From the NCBI GenBank assembly GCA_030603345.1, contig JAUVXZ010000006.1:1-32924 (forward strand): a stretch of 32,924 nucleotides of DNA. The letters run 5' to 3'. Below the pieces are notes generated by a model. The model was not told the DNA's origin and ran no database searches. It worked only from the letters and a program-made list of their open reading frames with translations. How positions within the stretch are numbered: position 1 is the first letter of the stretch; every line of letters begins with the position of its first letter. Origin of the DNA: Pseudomonadota bacterium (GTDB lineage Bacteria; Desulfobacterota; DSM-4660; Desulfatiglandales; B25-G16). Of this stretch, positions 9,953 through 19,626 are shown one piece after another. A program made the position numbers and the translations under genes.

Positions 9953-10615
9953 ATGAAGTTAGGTCGAATTTCACTAAGATCCATTTTTCTTATCTTCTTT
10001 TGCGCGGTTCTTTTTTTCAGCCTGTGGATGAGCTCTCCTGACTTTAAAAAATTGGTCTATCGCGTAACAAAGCTCGGGTATCATTCGGAACCCATGAAAG
10101 AAGACAGGGTCAGTGAGGATATTTCAGAAGGTGAACACATTGTTAATCGAGCGTCCGTAAAGATTGAACCGCTTCAAGAAACCCGTTCAGTCCCCTCTTC
10201 CCTCGAGCTAGCCAGTGAAGCGAAGCCATCAGAAAGCCCTGGCACTGTCGCCGAACCTGTTGGTCCCGCCCCCTTGAGCCTGGAAAGCAAAACTGCAAGT
10301 GATTCGGTTGAAGAAGCTATCCCTGGCGACACCACTGCAAGCCTCAAAAGAACCTACTATAGTCTTCACATCGGATCGTTTCAAAATCCTGCCAATGCAC
10401 GGAAACGGGTGGAGCTGTTAATCAAGACAGGACTAGATAATGTTTGGTGGAGAAAAGTCACTATTCCGGGAAAGGGTAGATGGTACAGGGTCTATATCGG
10501 GAAGCACCAAGACAGGGCTGAGGCGCTACGCCTCGGGAAAAAATTAAAAGCTGAGGGAGTCATTGAGGAATTCTTTGTTCATGAGCTTACGGAAACAAGC
10601 GGATCAGGGAGTTGA
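9953..10615 (+). CDS. SPOR-domain membrane-anchored protein
   Basis: One N-terminal TM segment, low-complexity linker, C-terminal SPOR-like repeat YSLHIGSFQNPANARKRVELLIKTGLDNVWWRKV...YRVYIGKHQDRAEALRLGKKL. Likely ATG 9953 (ORF-track start 9905 is TTG). Confidence 0.85.
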   Translation: MKLGRISLRSIFLIFFCAVLFFSLWMSSPDFKKLVYRVTKLGYHSEPMKEDRVSEDISEGEHIVNRASVKIEPLQETRSVPSSLELASEAKPSESPGTVAEPVGPAPLSLESKTASDSVEEAIPGDTTASLKRTYYSLHIGSFQNPANARKRVELLIKTGLDNVWWRKVTIPGKGRWYRVYIGKHQDRAEALRLGKKLKAEGVIEEFFVHELTETSGSGS

Positions 10616-10621
10616 TAAAAG

Positions 10622-10948
10622 CTACCCTCCTTTTTTCCTCCTGAAAGTGTTTCTGCGTCCTCTTCCTCTGTTCCTTGATTGTGTGGCGGGAAAGTCGATA
10701 CCTCTTTTCTTAAGCCAGTCCACAGCCTCAGGGTGAAGATCCCGGAGCGCAGAGCGAACCACTATTGCCTTATACATTCCTACCTCTGCCAATTCGTCAC
10801 TGAGACCGAGGCAATGGGACAGTCTGCCTGCTTGCATTGGATGGGCTGCCACATGAGCCTTGAAGGCTTTTACCTCCTTTTTACGGAGAATCCGGTTGAG
10901 CTTCCGGTGAAAATTGGCATAACCTTTTTCTATGTCAAGCTCATCCAT
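10622..10948 (-). CDS. Hypothetical protein with basic Arg/Gly-rich tail
   Basis: 108 aa ORF with AAGGAGA ribosome-binding site before ATG; C-terminus SRNRGRGRRNTFRRKKGG. No family recognised. Confidence 0.6.
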   Translation of the reverse strand: MDELDIEKGYANFHRKLNRILRKKEVKAFKAHVAAHPMQAGRLSHCLGLSDELAEVGMYKAIVVRSALRDLHPEAVDWLKKRGIDFPATQSRNRGRGRRNTFRRKKGG

Positions 10949-10962
10949 GCCTGTTTCTCCTT

Positions 10963-11001
10963 AGCGAGTTGATAGCAGCCATAGCATAGGCTGGGACGTC
11001 T
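10963..11001 (-). pseudogene. 39-nt relic/duplicate of the DUF364-like gene
   Basis: AGCGAGTTGATAGCAGCCATAGCATAGGCTGGGACGTCT matches 23185-23223 with one mismatch; translated on minus it gives DVPAYAMAAINSL versus DAPAYAMAAINSL. Confidence 0.75.
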
Positions 11002-11220
11002 TCATCCCTTGCCGGATCCCCTCCTTACTTCTATGCAATGAGTATTTGCTTGGGACCGAGCATCCCTTATATGCATGAAGGCTGAGGGGCCAAAGAGGCC
11101 AAACGCTTCTGAAATGAGCTATGACTTCTACGCCAGGCAGAACCTTATCAGGAGTAGCTTATAAACTAGCTGATGCTTATCTTTTTTTCACCCTCCTCAA
11201 TCTTTCTATCTTAGCGCCTC

Positions 11221-12219
11221 CTACACCTGGGGCCTAGGTCTTCCACGGCGATTGTCCTTGGTTAAGAGACTTTTCCCTAGGGGAAAGAGAATGGCAAGGC
11301 ATAGCGCACATGCTGAGCTTAGTATAATCCAGGTGCTGAAAGTGGCCATGTTTATCTGTTTCAGAAAGACAGATACCGCTACAACCAGAAGTAGCAAGGC
11401 AAACAGGATTTTTATCTTCATACCTGTCACATATTTGGTTGCATAAACTCCCAATTGCACACCGAGAAGTGACCCAGCAAGGATTATCAAAGCCAGCATC
11501 CATTCCACATATTGTCCAATGGCATAAACGGCAGTTCCATAACATGATACGAGAAATACAATAACTAGAGAGGTCCCTACGGCAGTGATAGTGGGTACGC
11601 CGATCACATAGATCAAGAAAGGTAAAGCAATAAATCCTCCTCCAAGCCCCATAAAGCCTGAGAGGAAACCGATAACCATACCGGAAGCAATGATTACCCA
11701 CAGTGAGATGGAATCCGTTCCTGAATGAGGCAGTGAGACCCTGGGAGGAAGCCCTATCCGATAAGCAAGACGTGTGAAAGCAGACCTGCTCTCTTGCGTT
11801 TCTGGTATTTTCTTTTTTTGCTCGTTTTGCTTTGTGCTCCAGTAATGATAGTTTTCTTTCAGCATGAAGATGGAGATCAAAACCAAAAGAACGATATAGG
11901 CAACCCTCACATACACGCCTGCAAGGTGTAACCTCTCTAAGTGCAATACAAGTCTTTTTCCCAACTCCACTCCTGCAATGCTGAATAGTCCCACGGTGAT
12001 GCCCAATCGTAGATCCAGATTGCCAAGTCTATGGTGCATTATGGCAGCAAATAGGGTTTTACCCATAAGAGTGAAAAACCCCGTCCCAATTGCGTAGACC
12101 ATTTGGAAACCCAGGATATTTAGGGCCGGCGTCAGCAAAAACCCGCCACCTACCCCAAAAAAACCTGTTAAGATTCCAAGAATGAAGCCTAGAAGTAGTA
12201 ATAGAAATGGATTAATCAT
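11221..12219 (-). CDS. TauE/SafE-family sulfite exporter-like permease
   Basis: Duplicated motifs GILTGFFGVGGGFLLTPALNILG and GFLSGFMGLGGGFIALPFLIYVIGVPTITAVGTSL. Confidence 0.9.
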   Translation of the reverse strand: MINPFLLLLLGFILGILTGFFGVGGGFLLTPALNILGFQMVYAIGTGFFTLMGKTLFAAIMHHRLGNLDLRLGITVGLFSIAGVELGKRLVLHLERLHLAGVYVRVAYIVLLVLISIFMLKENYHYWSTKQNEQKKKIPETQESRSAFTRLAYRIGLPPRVSLPHSGTDSISLWVIIASGMVIGFLSGFMGLGGGFIALPFLIYVIGVPTITAVGTSLVIVFLVSCYGTAVYAIGQYVEWMLALIILAGSLLGVQLGVYATKYVTGMKIKILFALLLLVVAVSVFLKQINMATFSTWIILSSACALCLAILFPLGKSLLTKDNRRGRPRPQV

Positions 12220-12410
12220 CTCGCTATTTATTGCTGGAAGTGATTAATGAGCTTATTCTGCAGCCTGAAAGCAGTAAGTACTATACCGGAAGGTTCAATG
12301 TGTAAGGCCCTTCAACTCAGGCCGGAAAGCAGGCATGTTGACCGAAGTAGCCTTAATTATCTCCTATTTTTGCGAAACATCTACGGCAAGCTCTCTGCTT
12401 TTGGAATATG

Positions 12411-13598
12411 TTAGCTGGTGGCTACCTTTTCCTTTAGTCCCGAATAGTATTCTTTAAGAATGGTCAAGACTTCCGGGCGGCTGAACTCCTCTGGAATAGG
12501 GTCTGCGTGTGTAAGCATTGTGCGCAATAAAGTACCACTCAAGAGCAGATGATCTTCCTTGCCATGGGGACAGGTCTTAAAAGAAGCCATGCCCTTACAT
12601 TTGTAACAGTAAAATGTCCAGTCTATTGGGAGCATCTCTATAGCCAGAGCATCTTCTGGAATATCATAAAATATCTTTTGGGCATCAAATGGGCCATAAT
12701 AATCCCCAACCCCTGCATGATCCCGACCAATGATCATGTGGCTTGCCCCATAGTTCTGCCTAAAAACCGCATGAAGCAATGCCTCCCGTGGGCCAGCATA
12801 CCTCATCTCCATGGGGTACACCTTGGTAACTACCCGTTCTTTGGGAAAATAATGATCAATCACCACCTGTACACATTGCACACGGGTTTGGGCTGGGATG
12901 TCCCCCTCTTTCAGCTTTCCCACGAGCTGGTGGACAAAAAGACCATCCGAAACCTCAAGGGCAGTCTTGGCAACATATTCATGAGATCGGTGCATGGGAT
13001 TTCGCAGTTGAAGGGCCGCGATCGTCTGCCACCCACGTTCATCAAATATGGCACGCGTGTCCTCGGGCCGGGCATAAAGGTCAGGAAACTGATCACGATA
13101 GTCAAGCTCACTTAACACTTGAACGGGGCCTGCAATATTGAACTCCCCTTGCGCCAGCACCTTGGCCACTCCTGGATGTTTTGGGTCATCTGTACGGAAG
13201 ATCTGCTTGCACTCATATGGTTTATCGATTGTGTATTTTTCCTCTATCCTCATGGAGCCCATCAAGACACCGCTTTCCCCGTCAACGAGCGCCACCTCAC
13301 CACCTTCTCTCAATCCGGAGGCTGAATCTGTGGATACTGAAAGCGTGATCGGAATAGGCCAGAATATTCCCTTTGCTGTTTTGAACTCCTTACAGACTCT
13401 TTCCCAGTCCTTCCTCCCCATAAAGCCATCTACCGGGCTAAATGCCCCTATACCAATCATGATTAGATCGGAGGTCTCTCTGGATGTCATCCGGACCATT
13501 GGCAGCTCCCTAGCCCTCCTTTGGGCCTCAACAAGCTCCTCTCCCTCAACCAATCTTGAGACTAGATTACCGCCATGCGGCGGCACCAAACTGGACAT
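12411..13598 (-). CDS. sat: Homomeric sulfate adenylyltransferase (ATP sulfurylase)
   Basis: QLRNPMHRSHEY, GRDHAGVGDYYGPFDAQ, Zn-type CYKCKGMASFKTCPHGKEDH, LLLSGTLLRTML; good RBS. Confidence 0.95.
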   Translation of the reverse strand: MSSLVPPHGGNLVSRLVEGEELVEAQRRARELPMVRMTSRETSDLIMIGIGAFSPVDGFMGRKDWERVCKEFKTAKGIFWPIPITLSVSTDSASGLREGGEVALVDGESGVLMGSMRIEEKYTIDKPYECKQIFRTDDPKHPGVAKVLAQGEFNIAGPVQVLSELDYRDQFPDLYARPEDTRAIFDERGWQTIAALQLRNPMHRSHEYVAKTALEVSDGLFVHQLVGKLKEGDIPAQTRVQCVQVVIDHYFPKERVVTKVYPMEMRYAGPREALLHAVFRQNYGASHMIIGRDHAGVGDYYGPFDAQKIFYDIPEDALAIEMLPIDWTFYCYKCKGMASFKTCPHGKEDHLLLSGTLLRTMLTHADPIPEEFSRPEVLTILKEYYSGLKEKVATS

Positions 13599-13677
13599 AT
13601 ACTCCTTTACCTCCCAAAGGGCTTTTTAAAGGTATAAAACGGCGAGTATTGATGTAGAGCCTTTCAATATAGAGAAG

Positions 13678-14520
13678 TTACATGTATCCTAGCTGGCGCA
13701 TCCTTTCCATTGCTTTTTCTTTATCCTGTCGCCTTCCGCCCCGCTCCTCGGTGTTTTCAAGATCCTGTTCCCAGGCTGGAATATCAGAGTCTTTTACAGT
13801 AGTTGTCTTTGCTCCCAGGGAACGATAACCTTGCTCATAAAGCACACAGTAAGGAATATTGAAGGCAGCATAGGTATCCCACAGGTCCTTTTCAGTGAAG
13901 TGCAAAATGGGTCGAATCCGAGTGTGCTCAGGTACCAGATGAGCCATCTCCTTATGCTCAAAATATTCATCATTAAATCGAGCCGGATGTTCATCCCAAC
14001 GGAGGCCCTGAATTATCCCTTTGATACTATTTCGCTCAAGAAACTGGTTAAAGACCACAGTCTTCATCAGATGATTACCAACCTGTGACTCGGCCTCAAA
14101 GGGGAATTCCTCCCCATCGAATCCAATACGTTTCAGTTCCGCTCGATTGCGTTCGCTTAGATCCTTTACCTTAACAGGTGCATTCAACGTATGGTTAGCA
14201 GCCTTTAATACATCCTCATTTCTACAAACCTCAAGAGGAACATCCCATTCCTTCTTAATCGTTTCTACAAATTCCTCTATCTCCTGAAACTCATCACCTT
14301 CGCCGATAATCATTGCCTTAGGGAGAGGAACTCCTTTTTCCTCACAAACCTGCCGCGTGATCCACAAGGTCAACGTGCTATCCTTTCCACCTGTCCAGGT
14401 TATCCCCACTTCCTCATGCCCAAATTTCTCAAAGGCCTCTCGAACCACATCCTTGGAGAGCTCAATAAGCTTCGAACACTGTCTTTCCCTCTTTTCGCTG
14501 ATCTCTTTGTCAATTGCCAT
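13678..14520 (-). CDS. PAPS reductase/CysD-like PP-loop ATP pyrophosphatase family protein
   Basis: PP-loop TWTGGKDSTLTLW. C-terminus GYRSLGAKTTTV...ERGGRRQDKEKAMERMRQLGYM resembles the CysD tail. No PAPS-reductase catalytic Cys motif seen. Confidence 0.85.
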   Translation of the reverse strand: MAIDKEISEKRERQCSKLIELSKDVVREAFEKFGHEEVGITWTGGKDSTLTLWITRQVCEEKGVPLPKAMIIGEGDEFQEIEEFVETIKKEWDVPLEVCRNEDVLKAANHTLNAPVKVKDLSERNRAELKRIGFDGEEFPFEAESQVGNHLMKTVVFNQFLERNSIKGIIQGLRWDEHPARFNDEYFEHKEMAHLVPEHTRIRPILHFTEKDLWDTYAAFNIPYCVLYEQGYRSLGAKTTTVKDSDIPAWEQDLENTEERGGRRQDKEKAMERMRQLGYM

Positions 14521-14584
14521 CTTTAAATCTCCTTCTTGATTTTTTATTACCTTTCACTCCAGATCTGGTCCAGAGCTGTATTTC

Positions 14585-15793
14585 CTACCCCTGATATCTT
14601 TTTACCCTCGGCCTCACCTTTTCCTTCATCTCCTCTGCAGCAGAGGATGTCTCGACGATGTTATTGATCTCCTTTGGATCCGCATCGAGATCATATAATT
14701 CCCATGAGTCATCCCTCTCGCGATAAATGATCTTGAGGTCATCTTCACAATAGTAGTGGACTTCTTTTTCTTCACCTTTCTCCGTACTACCGTGCTTATC
14801 AACGGCCTCGCCAAAAACTCCCTTTGTAGGATAGTCCTCAAGGGGGAGAAGGGAGCAACCTTCAAAGACATCCACCTGATTGAGTCCGAAAAGATATACT
14901 ATGGTTGGAGGTATATCTAGGAGGGACACCAAAGTGTCATACACTTCAGCCTTTTCTCGAGAGGGCTCATAGATGATTAAAGGCACGTTGACCAGCTCTG
15001 AATACATCTTTCCATCATGAGAGAGTCCTCCATGTTCCCCAAACTCATCGCCGTGATCGGAAGTGATGATGATCAGCGAGTCCTTTAAGACATTACATTT
15101 TTCCAGAATTGCGAAAAATTCCCTTACCCCATCATCGATTTCCCGGACGTGGGCACAATAAAGCTTTCTCAAAAGCTCAACTACCCCCTTATCAGAAACA
15201 TCTCGTTTCAACAGTACGTCTTTGAAGAGCCAAAACATCTCTTTCTCATTCAGGCGAATGGACGAGTCTATCATGTCCACGTATTTTCTTTCTGGCACAT
15301 AGGGTTCGTGCACATCCATATAGTGCACCCAGAGGAAAAATGGATTGTATCCGGCTATCCCTCCAATATGGGATGATAACCATGTAGACACCTTATTGTT
15401 TATTTCCCCTGCTTTTATATACGGAACCTTATCATCAACCTCATCTTCCATGGAGTCATAGAAGACATCCCATCCCCTGTTCCAGCCAAAGTAAGCACTA
15501 AGATACGGATTTGAATGGAACCCAGCCGTTGTAACCCCCGCCCTCTTGAGCGATTCGGATATCAAGGCCCTCTTCTCCGAAAGCATTTTCCCTCTTCCAT
15601 ATTCGAGATAGTATGATGATGTAAGTATCCCAGGGAAGGCTGCTTGTGTGTAAGGACCAGGGGAATGTGCCTTGGTGAACCTGATGCACCTGTCCTGAAC
15701 CGAATCAATGAAAGGTGTAAAACCCTTCCCCCCATAGCAACCCAAAACATCCTTTCTTAAAGTGTCTAAGGTTAACAGGATCACATTTTTCAA
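14585..15793 (-). CDS. Sulfatase-fold (alkaline phosphatase superfamily) hydrolase
   Basis: NVILLTLDTLRKDVLGCYG, HYMDVHEPY, LIIITSDHGDEFGEHGGLSHDGKMYSELVNVPLII, ELYDLDADPKEINN. TTG start preceded by AGGAGG. Confidence 0.88.
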   Translation of the reverse strand: MKNVILLTLDTLRKDVLGCYGGKGFTPFIDSVQDRCIRFTKAHSPGPYTQAAFPGILTSSYYLEYGRGKMLSEKRALISESLKRAGVTTAGFHSNPYLSAYFGWNRGWDVFYDSMEDEVDDKVPYIKAGEINNKVSTWLSSHIGGIAGYNPFFLWVHYMDVHEPYVPERKYVDMIDSSIRLNEKEMFWLFKDVLLKRDVSDKGVVELLRKLYCAHVREIDDGVREFFAILEKCNVLKDSLIIITSDHGDEFGEHGGLSHDGKMYSELVNVPLIIYEPSREKAEVYDTLVSLLDIPPTIVYLFGLNQVDVFEGCSLLPLEDYPTKGVFGEAVDKHGSTEKGEEKEVHYYCEDDLKIIYRERDDSWELYDLDADPKEINNIVETSSAAEEMKEKVRPRVKRYQG

Positions 15794-15833
15794 TTACTCA
15801 CCTCCTGCTGCAATAGATTAACAAAGCTTCTCG

Positions 15834-17312
15834 TCAGTAGCCTAATGCCTTTAACCTGGACCGCATCTTCTCATGATCCTCCGGTGGACGTTCTGGTTTT
15901 TCTTCCCCCAAAAGAGATTTGCCTTCCATTTCCTTCGGTATTTCCAAATCCATCACATCAAGCACGGTAGGGGCCACGTCAAGCAACGTAGCTCCAGTGT
16001 GCTTTCCACTTGCAGGTACTCCCGGCCCAGCTATGCAAAAATAGCCGTTCAGACCATCGGCTCCGTCATCTGGGCCCGAGGGCTTGTCGAAGGAGTATAG
16101 GTTGCCCCGTCCATAACCGACCATCTCGCTGGTATTCCAGAGATACTCATCAAATAGAATGAAAAGATCCGGCCCATACTGGGCAAAGGGGCCGGAGTGG
16201 ATTTCCTTGCGCTTGAATACCCGAGTTTTTAGGGAGTTTCCTTGTTCATCTGGTATCTGTATTAGTTTGTCTGCCAGTTCATCCAGGAAACTGTCATAAT
16301 CATCAGGGTCAACAATTCCCTGAGGTTCTCTGCCTTTAACGTTGAGATATATCTGGCCTGTATTTCCCGTGGCCCAGGCCTTTGTCTTCGACCAGTCAGT
16401 CTTGAGTTCCGTCAACGGAGTACGCTCTGAAGGATATTCATGAAGCACCATGTATCCTTCTTGAATAAGCCATTCATTAAGATTAATTAGCCCGTCGAGC
16501 CTTTGCACGCCGTGAGCGCTGTGCACAAAGAGCACGGTATCTCCATTCAAGACATCATAGGTTTCACCAATGTGCTTGTCGATCCAGACATAGTAATCAT
16601 GTAACACGTTCGCATATCGAGTATCAGGATCATAGCGTCTATGGTGTTCATCAAGGTACCGATAAAAAAGATGTGACATCCTGTCACAACCTGTGATCAT
16701 TGCAAATACATAATCACATTGTTTCTGAACAAAGAAATGCTTGCAGAGTGTGAACCTTTGAGAGTCCATGTCGTAGATTTGTCTTAACACCTTATCTTTT
16801 TCTATCTGTAGGTAGTTTACCCCTGGCTCGCTCGCATCGATGATGTATTTCCCGACCAAGCGGTAAACCTCATCCTTTAGGCTTTCTGGCCAGGTGAAGC
16901 CTCTATCCAAACCGGGGGTCATAAAAGATGAAATGCTATACCCCCCTGGAATTCGAGGTGGTGGCCAGGTGAGAGGTGCGTTAATCATAGCTACCTTTTG
17001 CCCCAAAATCGGGAGTATCTTATACAGACAGTCCACCCTCTTATCCCTTACCGTGCAATCAATTAGTTTCGGCTGCCCGTAAGAAAAGTCATCCCGGTAG
17101 CTGAAATCCCAAAAACCAAAGGTCCCCGGGTTATGCCCTGTCTGAGCACACGTCCAGGCTGGATATGTGGAAGGAGGCACGGTGCTTTCCATGGTCCCCC
17201 AAATCCCCTGCTGTTGCAATTTTTTCAAATTGGGGAGGTCTTCCAACCACCTCTCTACTAACTCTGGACTGAAACCGTCCAGCCCCAAAACCACTACTTT
17301 TGACACTCTCAT
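15834..17312 (-). CDS. Alkaline phosphatase family protein (type I phosphodiesterase/nucleotide pyrophosphatase-like)
   Basis: KVVVLGLDGFSPELVERWL, PPSTYPAWTCAQTGHNPGTFGFWDF, VAPTVLDVMDLEIPKEMEGKSLL. Confidence 0.88.
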   Translation of the reverse strand: MRVSKVVVLGLDGFSPELVERWLEDLPNLKKLQQQGIWGTMESTVPPSTYPAWTCAQTGHNPGTFGFWDFSYRDDFSYGQPKLIDCTVRDKRVDCLYKILPILGQKVAMINAPLTWPPPRIPGGYSISSFMTPGLDRGFTWPESLKDEVYRLVGKYIIDASEPGVNYLQIEKDKVLRQIYDMDSQRFTLCKHFFVQKQCDYVFAMITGCDRMSHLFYRYLDEHHRRYDPDTRYANVLHDYYVWIDKHIGETYDVLNGDTVLFVHSAHGVQRLDGLINLNEWLIQEGYMVLHEYPSERTPLTELKTDWSKTKAWATGNTGQIYLNVKGREPQGIVDPDDYDSFLDELADKLIQIPDEQGNSLKTRVFKRKEIHSGPFAQYGPDLFILFDEYLWNTSEMVGYGRGNLYSFDKPSGPDDGADGLNGYFCIAGPGVPASGKHTGATLLDVAPTVLDVMDLEIPKEMEGKSLLGEEKPERPPEDHEKMRSRLKALGY

Positions 17313-17393
17313 CCTCCCTTCAATAATTCTTCTTCTTGATCATCATAATACTTAATTCGCTCTGCTCACATATCGTCCCAATATTCCACCATT

Positions 17394-17606
17394 CCCTGGC
17401 CAAGACCCCTGGCCCAGACCTGGCATGTTAAGATGTGTTGATGGAAAGTGAGGCATTCGTAAGCAGTGAAAACAGTTGGATATCCACATCCCGTCGCGCC
17501 AGGGCAGGCCCTGACCCAGACCTGGTTGCATAGGCTTAATAGGCTAATCCCAGCACATAGCACTCTATACACTTAACATGCTGATTCAAGTCCATAGCGC
17601 CAGGGC
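17394..17606. repeat. Repeat-rich intergenic spacer
   Basis: 13-mer CCCTGGCCMAGAC at 17394, 17407 and (1 mismatch) 17509; GCGCCAGGGC at 17496 and 17597; inverted GCATGTTAAG (17423-17432) / CTTAACATGC (17572-17581). Confidence 0.6.
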
Positions 17607-17645
17607 GTGCCATTCTTCCTTTTCCAAATGGGGAACATCCTGATA

Positions 17646-19547
17646 TTATCTAAATAACAAGCCAGGCAAATACAGGGCAATCTGGGGAAATATGACCAGA
17701 AGAATGACACATGCTATCATACAAAGAAAGAATGGAAAGATGCCTCTAAATATATCCTCCATAGGCACATCCTTGGCAACACTGGCGATGGCGAACACAT
17801 TCACACCGATGGGCGGTGTAATCTGCCCCATCTCCATTGTTAGTACGGTTACAACCCCGAACCAGATGGGGTCAAATCCCAGGGCAACAATCGCCGGAAA
17901 AATGGTGGGCAAGACAAGCAGGATCATCGGAATCACATTCAACAGGCAACCGAGAATTATGAAAAAGATTATCACAGCTGCGAATATGATATATCGACTT
18001 ACCTCCAATCCCGTAACAAAATTGGCCAATGCAAAGGGTAATCGAGTCGCTGCAAGGAAATAACCCAAGACACCTACACCGATCAGGATCAAAAGAAGCT
18101 TACATGTTATGCTTAGCGCCTCTTGCAGGGATAACATGATCATCCGCTTGTTAACACGTCCCCTGATTAATGCATATACAAAGGCACCAACAGACCCGAT
18201 AGCACCACCTTCTACAGGACTGAAAATCCCGCCCAATATCCCGCCCAATATCAGAACAAACAGCGCCAGCATGCCTATTACGCCTCTCAGGGAGATAATC
18301 TTCTCTTTTAAGGTAGTAGGCTCGCCTCGGGGTGCTAATTCGGGATCAATCTTTGCACGAGCATAGATCATACCACAAAACAAGACGGCGAGGAGTAACC
18401 CGGGCATTATACCTGCAACAAAAAGCCTGCCGATGGATTCTTCAGTGACGATGGCATAGAAGATAAACCCAACACTGGGCGGGATCAGGATGCCCATGGT
18501 CCCACCTGCGGCCAAACAACCTGTTGATAGGGACATATTATACTTATGCTTTTTCATTCCAGGGAGAGCGACTGTTCCCATGGTGACCGCAGTGGCAAGG
18601 CTGTCACCGCACACGGCTGAAAAACCGGCACATCCTGCCACGGAAGACATGGCCAAGCCCCCGGGCAGACGACCCAGCCATTTATTCGCGGTTTCAAAAA
18701 GATCTTCGCTGATCCCTGAGTGGTAGGCAAACTCCCCCATGAGAATAAACAGAGGGACCACCGTCAGCATATAGTTAGATGCGGTATCAAATGGGCCAAT
18801 GCCCAGCATGGCTAAAGAAGGCTTCGCCGCCTTGTAAGCCACAGTCATACCCAACAATCCCGTTAAGGCCATACCAAACCCAATGGGCATACCCAGAAAC
18901 AGGAGCACAAAAAGGAAGCACATCCCCAGAACTCCTGCAGTTGCTCCACTCAAACCTGTAGGCGCCAGACCTACCAGCGGTGCAATTAATATGAAACATG
19001 CGACTGTTAGGGCGAGGATCAACCACGGCCATCGCTTGTCTTCAAGGGAACGCTGAAGGGCCCGCAAAAAATCAAGTGCTACCACGATAGCCAGAATAAT
19101 AATGCCTAAGGCACCAATAAACCAAAAGATCCAGATAGGAATTTCGAGGTCATAAGTTATTACATTGTCTTGTATTTTTCTGATACCCTGCATGATGAGT
19201 TGGGAAGACATTATGCCGAAAAACAAAGCGCATATTAGATAATGAAAACAATCCAGAACATTTTTCACCCATTTCGGAAAACGCGAAACAATGAATTCTA
19301 TGCGTATATGCCCTTCATTAATCTGTATAAATGCAACCCCTAAGAAAATTATGATAAGCAACATATAGCTCTCAATCTCGATACCTCCCGGTATGGATCC
19401 TCTAAACGTAAACCGGGCTATGACATCAAAAAAGACCGGCAAGGGCATTATTAAAAGGAATCCAATGCTAATATAATTGGAGATGCGAGTTGCAGTGCCG
19501 AGGAATCTTTCAAGGTTTGTTACTGTCGAGTTTAAGCTCACGGTCAT
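17646..19547 (-). CDS. TRAP transporter, fused small (DctQ) and large (DctM) permease subunits
   Basis: N-terminal four-TM DctQ-like region followed by DctM motifs GMALTGLLGMTVAYK, GCAGFSAVCGDSLATAVTMGTVALPGMKKHKY, GQITPPIGVNVFAIASVA. Likely start MTVSLN at 19547. Confidence 0.92.
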   Translation of the reverse strand: MTVSLNSTVTNLERFLGTATRISNYISIGFLLIMPLPVFFDVIARFTFRGSIPGGIEIESYMLLIIIFLGVAFIQINEGHIRIEFIVSRFPKWVKNVLDCFHYLICALFFGIMSSQLIMQGIRKIQDNVITYDLEIPIWIFWFIGALGIIILAIVVALDFLRALQRSLEDKRWPWLILALTVACFILIAPLVGLAPTGLSGATAGVLGMCFLFVLLFLGMPIGFGMALTGLLGMTVAYKAAKPSLAMLGIGPFDTASNYMLTVVPLFILMGEFAYHSGISEDLFETANKWLGRLPGGLAMSSVAGCAGFSAVCGDSLATAVTMGTVALPGMKKHKYNMSLSTGCLAAGGTMGILIPPSVGFIFYAIVTEESIGRLFVAGIMPGLLLAVLFCGMIYARAKIDPELAPRGEPTTLKEKIISLRGVIGMLALFVLILGGILGGIFSPVEGGAIGSVGAFVYALIRGRVNKRMIMLSLQEALSITCKLLLILIGVGVLGYFLAATRLPFALANFVTGLEVSRYIIFAAVIIFFIILGCLLNVIPMILLVLPTIFPAIVALGFDPIWFGVVTVLTMEMGQITPPIGVNVFAIASVAKDVPMEDIFRGIFPFFLCMIACVILLVIFPQIALYLPGLLFR

Positions 19548-19626
19548 CTTAACGTATACCCGCCTTTCCTCCAGTTTATTCAGTCGACGTCTGCCTGATG
19601 CACTGATAATGGCTGCAATAATACGC

